This document shows positions 32,880 through 42,979 of a DNA stretch of 64,000 nt, in pieces; position 1 is the stretch's first letter, and every line of letters begins with the position of its first letter. The notes beneath the pieces were generated by a model. The model ran no database searches. It had not been told where the DNA came from and worked only from the letters and a program-made list of their open reading frames with translations. Made by a program: the position numbers and the translations under genes. The stretch is from JBFMAI01 sp964462635 (GTDB lineage: Bacteria > Planctomycetota > Phycisphaerae > UBA1845 > Fen-1342): the NCBI GenBank assembly GCA_964462635.1, contig CAYWYJ010000001.1, positions 1 to 64,000 of the forward strand, given 5' to 3'.

Positions 32880-35444
32880 ATGAGTCTCCCACGAGGTATG
32901 GCGGCCATGATTACCGTTGCACTGGCCGCCGCGGCGTTCGCCCAGAGTCCCCTCGGCACGGCGTTCACTTACCAAGGTGTACTCAAACAAGCGGGCGCGC
33001 CCCTGAACGGCAACGACCTGGTCGACCTCCAGGCGGTGCTCTACGACGCGGCCGCGGGCGGTAGCCAGGTGGGCGGCGCCGTCGTGGTGTCCAATGTGGA
33101 TTTCGAGCAGGGGCGCTTCACGATTCTGTTGGATTTTGGGCTGGGCCCGTTCGGCGGGGAGGCCCGCTGGCTGCAACTGCTGTTCCGCAAGCCGCCGGGA
33201 ACCGGGCCGTGGGTCACGCTGACGCCCCGGCAACCGCTGACGGCGACGCCCTACGGCCTGTTCGCGGTGGCGGCCCTGGACGCCGACCTGCTCGAAGCCC
33301 AGCCCGCGGCGTACTACCGGAATGCCTCCAACTTGAATGCCGGTACGCTCGCCGATGGGCGACTCTCGTCCAACGTGGCCCTGCTGAACGCGGCGCAGGC
33401 TTTCACCGCCAACAAGTACTTCACGGGGAACGTGGGCATCGGCACAACCAGCCCGGCATACAAGCTGGATGTCAACGGTACACTGCGCGCCGCCGGCACC
33501 ACCGGCCCCCACCTCATCATCCACGACTCAAATGGTAGCAACGATCGTCCGGGCATCCAGTTTACGAACAATAGCATGCACTATATCTGCGGCGATGACG
33601 TCTCCGACGAGTCCTTCGGCGTGTACTCCATCTTCGGCAACAACCGGGCCTTCGGCGCGGCGCTCACCGTCCACGGGCCGGCAGCGGCGTCGTGGGGCAA
33701 CTACATTGGCCTCAAGCACGATGGGAGCGACGGCTTTGTCTACACCGACGTCGGCGACCTCGTGCTCGATCCGCTTGGCAACGTGGGCATCGATCAAGTG
33801 AATCCGACTCAGAAGCTCGATGTCAACGGCACCGTCAAGATGACCGGTTTCCAGCTCGGCACGTCCACCACCGCCGGATACGTGCTGACCGCCAACGCCA
33901 GCGGAGTCGGCACCTGGCAGCAGGCGGCACCGGGTGGCGGCATCGGCGGCAGCGGCAGCGCCAATTGCATCCCGAAGTTCACTGGGCCGACCGCGATCGG
34001 CAACTCCGTCATGGCGGAGTTGAACGGCAACATTGGTATCGGCCAGAGCACTCCGGGATATCCACTGCACTTTGCCAGCACGACCGGTGAGAAAATCTGC
34101 TTCTACGGCTCACCCGGCGGCGACAATACGGGAATCGGAATGACGAGTGCGGAACTGCGAGTCCACACGCAGAACAACGGTGGAGATATTGTCTTCGGCT
34201 ACGGATCGACCGCTGCCCTCACCGAGACCCTGCGCATCAAGGGGACTGGCAGCGTGGGCATCGGTGACTCCACGCCCGATGCCAAGCTGGACGTAAACGG
34301 TCCGTTGCGCTCCGGCGCCGCGGGTATGTCGGAGAACGTCTGGGCCCAACTCGACCATGCCGCCACGAACGGCCCGGGAATGAGCATGCGCGCTCCGACG
34401 TTTCCCGGCCAGTTTGGTCGGGCCAACGTGTGTTTTGACGGCGACGCCCTGCGACTGTTAGCCAGTCTTAGCGACGTCGATCCACCGACGACCAACGGCA
34501 TCTCGATCGCCAGCAACGGGTTCGTCGGCGTTGGAATCGCCCAACCAAGTACGGGGAATGCCGCCTTCCAAGTACTGGCGAACAGCACAACCGGCTATGC
34601 GATGAAAGCCGAGGCCACGGGGGCGACCGCTACCGGTCTGTTCGTCATGGGCGGGACGAGCGGTCAGGCGGCCGACCTGCGGGGGACCGTCCGTGTCTTT
34701 GACCGGTCCAGCAACGACGAGCTGGTCCGCGTCGGGGCCGGTGGGAACGGCGGCGCCGTCGTGCGGCTGTTCGACGACAACGCGCACGAGCGGATCCAAC
34801 TCGACGCCCTGCACGGCTCGACCGGCGGCAGCGCATTGGAGTTGTGGAGCCACAACAACCTGCGCACCGTCTACATTCAGTCGGACGAGGGCGGCGGCGC
34901 CGCGGAGATTAGCCTGTACAACGCCGCCAACCCGCCGCAACGCACGATCGCACTCGACGCCGACTACGGTGGCAGCGGCGAAGGCCGCGTAATCACGGAC
35001 GTGCTGGAGATCACCGGCGGGAGTGATCTGTCCGAGCAGTTCGACGTGTCTGCTGGCGACCAGGCCCCCGGGCCCGGCATGGTGGTGGTGATTGATCCGG
35101 ACCGGCCCGGTCAGCTCCGCCTGGCCACTACGCCGTACGACCGCAAGGTCGCCGGCGTGATCAGCGGCGCCAATGGCGTCCGGCCGGGCCTGCTCATGGG
35201 GCAGCGCGAGTCCGTGGCCGACGGGCAACATCCCGTGGCGCTGACCGGCCGCGTCTACTGCTGGTGCGATGCCTCCGGTGGCGCGATCGGGCCGGGCGAT
35301 CTGTTGACAACCAGCGGTACGCCCGGACACGCCATGAAGGTCACCGATGCGGCGCGGGCCGCGGGTGCGGTCTTGGGCAAGGCGATGACCGCGCTCGCCG
35401 CCGGTGAGCGCGGCCTGGTCCTGATCCTGGTGGGCCTGCAATAG
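32880..35444 (+). CDS. fibre-like secreted repeat protein
   Basis: The 854-residue protein has a signal peptide ending near residue 21 (VALAAAAFAQSP) and a very strong ribosome site AAAAGGAGG. An N-terminal domain (22-130, FTYQGVLKQAGAPLNGNDLV) is common in bacterial surface proteins that precede fibre repeats. Repeats of the type GNVGIGTTSPAYKLDVNGTL occur four times (near 180, 300, 380 and 455), as in phage tail-fibre and Bacteroidetes surface proteins. The C-terminal domain (about 715-854, GGSDLSEQFDVSAGDQAPGP through TGRVYCWCDASGGAIGPGDL) matches the conserved end of such proteins. It has no dockerin. Likely a trimeric surface fibre; function unknown. Confidence 0.8.
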   Translation: MSLPRGMAAMITVALAAAAFAQSPLGTAFTYQGVLKQAGAPLNGNDLVDLQAVLYDAAAGGSQVGGAVVVSNVDFEQGRFTILLDFGLGPFGGEARWLQLLFRKPPGTGPWVTLTPRQPLTATPYGLFAVAALDADLLEAQPAAYYRNASNLNAGTLADGRLSSNVALLNAAQAFTANKYFTGNVGIGTTSPAYKLDVNGTLRAAGTTGPHLIIHDSNGSNDRPGIQFTNNSMHYICGDDVSDESFGVYSIFGNNRAFGAALTVHGPAAASWGNYIGLKHDGSDGFVYTDVGDLVLDPLGNVGIDQVNPTQKLDVNGTVKMTGFQLGTSTTAGYVLTANASGVGTWQQAAPGGGIGGSGSANCIPKFTGPTAIGNSVMAELNGNIGIGQSTPGYPLHFASTTGEKICFYGSPGGDNTGIGMTSAELRVHTQNNGGDIVFGYGSTAALTETLRIKGTGSVGIGDSTPDAKLDVNGPLRSGAAGMSENVWAQLDHAATNGPGMSMRAPTFPGQFGRANVCFDGDALRLLASLSDVDPPTTNGISIASNGFVGVGIAQPSTGNAAFQVLANSTTGYAMKAEATGATATGLFVMGGTSGQAADLRGTVRVFDRSSNDELVRVGAGGNGGAVVRLFDDNAHERIQLDALHGSTGGSALELWSHNNLRTVYIQSDEGGGAAEISLYNAANPPQRTIALDADYGGSGEGRVITDVLEITGGSDLSEQFDVSAGDQAPGPGMVVVIDPDRPGQLRLATTPYDRKVAGVISGANGVRPGLLMGQRESVADGQHPVALTGRVYCWCDASGGAIGPGDLLTTSGTPGHAMKVTDAARAAGAVLGKAMTALAAGERGLVLILVGLQ

Positions 35445-35463
35445 GCGCTCGGAGGTTTTCATC

Positions 35464-36855
35464 ATGACCGCTATGAGTTCTCGATGGCGCCTCGCGCTCG
35501 TGGTGTGCGGGGTGGCCGGTCTGTCCTCGCCCGCCTGGGCCGCCGCGGTCGACGTGAACGAAGCCGTCGCGCTGGCCGAGGTGTGGCTGCAACGCGAATG
35601 GGACCTTTACGGCGGGAGTCCGACGGGCGGCCGCGCGGCCGAGCGCGAGTTCCGCACCGAGTCGCACAACGTCTACTACCTCGCCGAGGGAGGGGCCCTG
35701 CTGACGGACGCGCCCCTTGGCGGACCGATTCTGGCGTACGTCGTGACCTACGTCCACGGCGGCTTCGTGGCCATGACGACCGATGATCGTCTGGAGCCGC
35801 TGCTGGCATTTGACACGGAGGCGGCTTTTCGCTGGGACGAGCCCGAGCGCAACTTCCTGCGGCATGTGTTGATAATCCAGTCGGCCAACCAGTGGCGTTT
35901 TCTGGAACAGCAGCTTCAGGTCGGCCTGGGGCCTCCAGTGCATCCGAATTGGACCTACCTGCGCGCCCTGGCCGAGGCGCCCGCGATACCCGGCGGCGAG
36001 CAGGATGAGCGGGCGATTTACGTCTTGTGGAACACGCCGTCCTGGGACCAGGATTGGCCCTACAACGTCGACGTGGTCGCGCACAACGGCAACACTCCGA
36101 ACATTCCCACCGGCTGCACCGCGACCGCGATGGCCATCGTGACGCGCTTCCACCGTTGGCCGCACACCGGGAACAGCTCGCATAGCTACACCGACACCTG
36201 GGGAAGCATCCAGTACCAACACTCCGTCAATTATGGCAAGACGACCTACGACTGGGGCAGTATGCCGATGGGGAACGTGACCCAGCTCAACGCGGAGGTC
36301 TCGCGGCTGATGTACCAGTGCGGGGTGGCGGTGGACATGGACTACGAAGTCGGCGGGTCGGGCGCGTGGCCGTCCCCCGCGGCGATGAACAACTACTTCA
36401 AGTATCGCACGACCAGTGAACAGTCGTCCGCGCACGACGCGGCCGTCATCGCGAGCGTCCGCGGCGGGTTGCCGACGATCCTCAGTACGAGCGTGCACAC
36501 GGTCGTCGCGTGCGGATATCGGGATTCTCCGTCGCCCTACTACCGCATCAACGCAGGCTGGAATGGGAACAGCGACGGCTGGTACAACCTCAACAATTTG
36601 CCCGGGAGCGACCCCACGATCGACCGGTCGTATCCGTACTGTGCACCGCGTGACTACGTCTATGTGGCCGCCGGCAGCTCGGACTCTGGAAACGGTGAGA
36701 TCACCAGTCCCTACGACACGGTTACCCAAGGCTACGCTGAGGTACCCAGTGACGGTGTGCTGTGGCTGAAAACGGGTAGTTACACCGGTCAGCACACGTT
36801 CACCAAGCCGCTGCTGATCCGGAGCTACAACGGCGACGCGGTCATCAGGTGGTGA
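35464..36855 (+). CDS. C10 (streptopain-like) cysteine protease
   Basis: The 463-residue secreted protein has a signal peptide ending near residue 27 (VAGLSSPAWAAAV). A Spi-like inhibitory propeptide (about 30-165) is followed by the C10 domain. The nucleophile Cys lies in PTGCTATAMAIVTRF (about residue 218). The His is in STSVHTVVACGY (about 345), then the C10 signature INAGWNGNSDGWYNLN. A C-terminal segment (AGSSDSGNGEITSPYDTVTQ, LIRSYNGDAVI) matches the start of a parallel beta-helix but stops after about 60 residues. It starts 19 nt after the fibre-like gene and is probably co-transcribed with it. Inference: it matures or degrades surface proteins. Confidence 0.87.
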   Translation: MTAMSSRWRLALVVCGVAGLSSPAWAAAVDVNEAVALAEVWLQREWDLYGGSPTGGRAAEREFRTESHNVYYLAEGGALLTDAPLGGPILAYVVTYVHGGFVAMTTDDRLEPLLAFDTEAAFRWDEPERNFLRHVLIIQSANQWRFLEQQLQVGLGPPVHPNWTYLRALAEAPAIPGGEQDERAIYVLWNTPSWDQDWPYNVDVVAHNGNTPNIPTGCTATAMAIVTRFHRWPHTGNSSHSYTDTWGSIQYQHSVNYGKTTYDWGSMPMGNVTQLNAEVSRLMYQCGVAVDMDYEVGGSGAWPSPAAMNNYFKYRTTSEQSSAHDAAVIASVRGGLPTILSTSVHTVVACGYRDSPSPYYRINAGWNGNSDGWYNLNNLPGSDPTIDRSYPYCAPRDYVYVAAGSSDSGNGEITSPYDTVTQGYAEVPSDGVLWLKTGSYTGQHTFTKPLLIRSYNGDAVIRW

Positions 36856-36928
36856 TACCAGATGCTCCACACCCTGCCCGGCGAAGCGTTGCCGCGTGCG
36901 GCGCCCGGCCGGCCGGAGGAGGCTGCTC

Positions 36929-37405
36929 ATGCGACATCGGTTCTATGTCCTTCTCGTTGCGGGACTGGTTGTCACCGTGGTCCCGACCCCCGCGGACATC
37001 TTCACCATCGACTGGTGGACCCTCGACGGCGGCGGGGTCATGTGGACCGCCGGCGGCGACTTTGAGGTTTCCGGCACGATCGGCCAGGCCGACGCCGGCG
37101 TCACCCTGGTCGGCGGTGACTTTTCGCTAACCGGCGGCTTCTGGTCGGCCACCTTCGCCTCGGGACCGAGCATCTGCCGCGGCGACCTGGATTGCAGCGG
37201 GTTTGTCGACTTCGGCGACATCAACCCCTTCGTGCTGGCGTTGTCCAACTGGCCGGCGTGGTTGGCCCAGTATCCCAACTGCCCGCCGGAGAACGCCGAC
37301 GTCAACGGCGACGGTCAGTACGGCGGCCCGAACGGCTTTGGCGACATCAACCCGTTCGTTGCCCTGCTCGCCTCCGGCGGCGGACAGCCGATTCCCTGTC
37401 CGTGA
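36929..37405 (+). CDS. short secreted dockerin-tail protein
   Basis: The 158-residue protein has a signal peptide ending near residue 22 (VLLVAGLVVTVVPTPAD). A compact domain follows, IDWWTLDGGGVMWTAGGDFE then VSGTIGQADAGVTLVGGDFS, the sort of short Gly-rich module often seen before dockerins in planctomycetes. The tail is GDLDCSGFVDFGDINPFVLA and a second EF-hand with an insertion, ADVNGDGQYGGPNGFGDINP. There is no catalytic motif. GGAGGAGG precedes ATG 36929. It may be a minimal surface-display or adaptor protein. Confidence 0.82.
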   Translation: MRHRFYVLLVAGLVVTVVPTPADIFTIDWWTLDGGGVMWTAGGDFEVSGTIGQADAGVTLVGGDFSLTGGFWSATFASGPSICRGDLDCSGFVDFGDINPFVLALSNWPAWLAQYPNCPPENADVNGDGQYGGPNGFGDINPFVALLASGGGQPIPCP

Positions 37406-37511
37406 AGTGCGCAGGGTCGGGAAGCGGCCGCTCCACGCGTCGAAGAGAAAGCCGATCGCCGCAAGAGCGACCGACCGCGGCAAGACAGGCGCCGTCCTTG
37501 TCTCCCGTTGG

Positions 37512-40021
<2,510 letters not shown>

Positions 40022-40025
<4 letters not shown>

Positions 40026-40447
40026 TTCGCGTCCGCCTTCCGCAAGACGATCCAGACGTAGCCGCGGTCCCACGATACGGCGATCTGGCGCGTGTCCACC
40101 GGCTCGCTGAAGTCAATCACGCGGTCGAAGGGGCCTTCGTCGATTTCCATGAGCTCGAAGCTGCACGGGCCGTCCAGGCCGGGGGCTTCGGGGCGGGCCC
40201 GTTGCCCCTGAATCCGCACATGCTGCGGGTCCACGCACTGGACGGCGACGGATTCCGGGTCCAGGCCGGCCAGCTCCACGCAGAGGTAATAGGACGACTG
40301 ACTGGCGTAGATGTTGACCGTGGGCATCCAGGTGCCCGAGGCGCGGTAGTCGCAGAAACTACGGTGCCGCATCTCGTCCATGATGTCCTGCATGCGCCGC
40401 GACCAGTCCCGCACCCCCTCGCCGGCCCCGAACTTGCTGGCGTGCAT
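40022..40447 (-). CDS. Hsp20/alpha-crystallin small heat-shock protein
   Basis: The protein is 141 residues from ATG 40447 (MHASKFGAGEG); the longer frame up to 40606 has no conserved character. The alpha-crystallin domain covers about 45-138: WMPTVNIYASQSSYYLCVEL, AGLDPESVAVQ, then IDFSEPVDTRQIAVSWDRGY and the ending YVWIVLRK, the counterpart of the A-x-x-x-n-G-v-L motif. It is an ATP-independent holdase that passes unfolded protein to chaperones or proteases. Its stop overlaps the lon start by 4 nt. Confidence 0.88.
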
Positions 40448-40691
40448 CAGCGGTTGCTCGCGTAAGTGGATGGGGCAAGGGCCCGCGGCCGCCACCGGCC
40501 ACGCCGCCCCCGCACGACCGGGATTGTACCGGGCGTGCGGACGCTCCGCGACCGGGGGGTTCGCACCGGCGCCGCCGCCGGCTTTACCCCGCGCGCGCGG
40601 CCGCATAGAGTTCCGCCGGCGGGCGATCCCGGGTCGGGCCGCGACCCGCCAAGCTCGCCCGTCAAGCTCGTGAAGCGCTGGTTCGCGGCCG

Positions 40692-40836
40692 ACGGCCGGT
40701 GCGGAGCCCGGCCGCTACGCTCTGGCGAGACGCCGGTGTGACCCGGGCCGCGACACCGGCGGGACGCCGGTGCCACCCGAAGCCGGCCGGTACGGAGCCC
40801 GGCCGCCAAAGGCGACTCGCTGTGGCGAGCCGCGAC
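40692..40836. repeat. family-2 intergenic repeats, reverse orientation
   Basis: Two parts match the 57-bp tandem unit in reverse: 40692-40720 (GGCCGGTGCGGAGCCCGGCC) and 40785-40836 (GGCGACTCGCTGTGGCGAGC). They lie directly before the ATG of the MFS-PlsC gene and explain the spuriously long open frame there. Confidence 0.75.
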
Positions 40837-42783
40837 ATGGTCATGCCGACTCGTCCACGATCCGCGGTCGTCTTGCCGGATTGGCTGCTCGCCAACCGCA
40901 ATTTCGTCCTGTTGTGGGCCGCGTACGGCATCAGCGCGTTCGGCGACCACCTCAGCGAGATGGCGCTGCTTCAGGAGTCCGGGGGCCTCGCCCGCGACGA
41001 CATCACGCGCGTTCAGGCCCTCATGACCTTCTGCTTCTTCGCCCCGTTCGTCGTGCTCGGGGCCCTGGCCGGCTGGTGGGCCGACCGCTTCAGCCGCAAA
41101 TGGACCATGATCGCCACCGACCTTCTCCGGGCCGCGGTCATGGTCAGTCTGCCCGTCACCGTCCCGCTGCTGCTGGGGTGGGGGCTGGGCGACTTCGCCA
41201 TCGCGCTGCCGCTGCTGGTGACCGGTGCGTTCGCCGCGTTCTTCTCCCCCTGCCGGCAGGCGATGGTCCCGACCTTGATCCGCGACGACCAGCTTGTGCG
41301 CGCCAACGCGATGATTAGCGCGCTGGGGACGATCGGCGGGATTCTCAGCGCGGTCGTCGGCGGCCTGCTCGTGGACTGGGCCGTCGCCGGTCACTTCGGG
41401 CTGATGTGGAATTACCGGCTCGATGCGCTGACGTTCGTGGCCAGCGCCGTGCTGTTGTCGGGCATCGCCATGAGGCGCTCCCGCGCCATGCCGCACACGC
41501 CGCCGACGGGACTGTGGACGCCCATCCGCGAGGGCTTTCGCTACGTTCGGCGCCACCGGCGGGTGCTGCACATCATCGTGCTCGGCACGGTGTTCTGGGG
41601 GGCGGCGGGGATCATCGTCTCCGTGGTGCCGGCCATGGTGCGGGACGTCTTCGGCGGGGAGTTCTCCGACGCGGGCCTGTATCGCGGGCTGATCGCCGCC
41701 GGTCTGGCCCTGGGGGCCGGGCTCCTGACCATCGTCGGGCCGGCGCTGCCCGTCCCGCTGGCGGTGCTGGCGTCCGTGCTCGGCGGCGCGGTGTGGGTGG
41801 TCGTCCTGGACGTGGCGGTCGTGTTCAAGCTCGGCCGCGTCCTGACCGCGGTGGGCCTGCTGATGATCGGCGTCCACGGCGCCGGCATCCTGGTCACCGT
41901 GATGGTCGTGATCCAGCACTTTGTGCCCGACTCCCGGCGCGGCCGCGTCTTCGGCGTCGCCGACATGGCCACGATGGCGGCGATCGTGGCGACCACCGGC
42001 CTGCTCGGGCTGCCGCACATCGAGCACCTGGACCGTTACGTCCCGCTGCTGCTCGGGCTCGTCGCGGCCGGGTTGCTGGCGAGCTTCGTCGTGGCGTGGC
42101 GCGATTATCGCCGGGCGGACCCGCGTCCCTGGCCCGTATGGCTGCTGTGGCGGGTGATTCGGTTCTACGCCCGTTTCTGGTGCCGGGCCGAGCGGGTCGG
42201 TCCCTGCACCGTGCCGCGCCAGGGGCCGGTGATTCTCGCCGCGAACCACACGGCCGGCGTCGATCCGCTGGTCATCCTCGGCACCTGCACGCACCGCGTC
42301 GTCAGTTTCGTGGTGGAGCAGGAGTACTACCGCCCGCCCGTGGCGCAGTGGTTCATGCGCCTGGCCCAGTGCATCCCGGTGGACCGCCGCAGCCCGACCA
42401 AGTCGTTCCTGACCGGGGCGTTGCGGCGGCTGCGCGAGGGCGGGTGCCTGGGCATCTTTCCGCAGGGGACGTACGTGGAGCCGGAGGCGGAGCAGCCCGG
42501 GGCCAAGGCCGGCGTGGGGATGCTGGCCCTGCGCACCGGGGCGACCATCATCCCGTGCCATATCAGCGGGACGCGCTATGACTACAACCCTTTCCGGTCG
42601 CTGTTTCGGCGGCACCGCGTGCGCATCCGCTATGGCAAGCCGGTTGACTTGTCGCGTTTCCGCGGACGCGAACGGGAGCCGGACGCGCCGCAACAAGCCG
42701 CGGACGCGATCATGCAAACGATCGTGGCCCTGGGGGAGGCGGAGTCTTCAGACCGCGATCCAGGGCATCGCGGCGGCAAATAG
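40837..42783 (+). CDS. MFS transporter fused to PlsC-type acyltransferase
   Basis: The 648-residue protein joins two modules. Residues 10-430 form a 10-12-helix major facilitator domain (NRNFVLLWAAYGISAFGDHL, GWWADRFSRKWTMIATDLLR, VPTLIRDDQLVRANAMIS). Residues 440-640 form a glycerol-3-phosphate acyltransferase/PlsC domain: the catalytic HX4D motif in AANHTAGVDPLVILG, IPVDRRSP, and the EGTRS-like block CLGIFPQGTYVEPEA. This layout resembles the LplT-Aas type of lysophospholipid flippase joined to an acyltransferase, which repairs lysolipids, but no AMP-ligase domain is present. The start at 40837 lies right after a repeat. Likely inner-membrane lipid remodelling. Confidence 0.88.
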   Translation: MVMPTRPRSAVVLPDWLLANRNFVLLWAAYGISAFGDHLSEMALLQESGGLARDDITRVQALMTFCFFAPFVVLGALAGWWADRFSRKWTMIATDLLRAAVMVSLPVTVPLLLGWGLGDFAIALPLLVTGAFAAFFSPCRQAMVPTLIRDDQLVRANAMISALGTIGGILSAVVGGLLVDWAVAGHFGLMWNYRLDALTFVASAVLLSGIAMRRSRAMPHTPPTGLWTPIREGFRYVRRHRRVLHIIVLGTVFWGAAGIIVSVVPAMVRDVFGGEFSDAGLYRGLIAAGLALGAGLLTIVGPALPVPLAVLASVLGGAVWVVVLDVAVVFKLGRVLTAVGLLMIGVHGAGILVTVMVVIQHFVPDSRRGRVFGVADMATMAAIVATTGLLGLPHIEHLDRYVPLLLGLVAAGLLASFVVAWRDYRRADPRPWPVWLLWRVIRFYARFWCRAERVGPCTVPRQGPVILAANHTAGVDPLVILGTCTHRVVSFVVEQEYYRPPVAQWFMRLAQCIPVDRRSPTKSFLTGALRRLREGGCLGIFPQGTYVEPEAEQPGAKAGVGMLALRTGATIIPCHISGTRYDYNPFRSLFRRHRVRIRYGKPVDLSRFRGREREPDAPQQAADAIMQTIVALGEAESSDRDPGHRGGK

Positions 42784-42805
42784 CCGCGCCCAACTCGGGT
42801 ATTCC

Positions 42806-42962
42806 ACCACAGAGACACAGAGGCGCAGAGAGGAGTGAAGAAGCCAGGTAGCTTGGTCGGCGGCTATCGGCCGGCAGGGCAACGGCCTGTCACCGAACCT
42901 GTGCTCGCACGTCCGACGCAACGCCGTTTTCACCAAACCTCTGTGTCTCTGTGCCTCTGTGG
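42806..42962. repeat. CACAGAG-type inverted repeat pair between convergent genes
   Basis: ACCACAGAGACACAGAGGCG at the left (42807-42832) and its inverted partner CCTCTGTGTCTCTGTGCCTC at the right (about 42936-42962) bracket about 100 bases. The element fills the 196-nt space between the convergent MFS-PlsC and membrane-protein genes and could act as a bidirectional terminator. Confidence 0.7.
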
Positions 42963-42979
42963 TTCGTGAAGCATGTGGA

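Noticed and set aside
40447..42717. Open frame of 756 codons opposite the MFS-PlsC gene
   Set aside because: Shadow with His/Arg/Asp-rich low complexity and no ribosome site.
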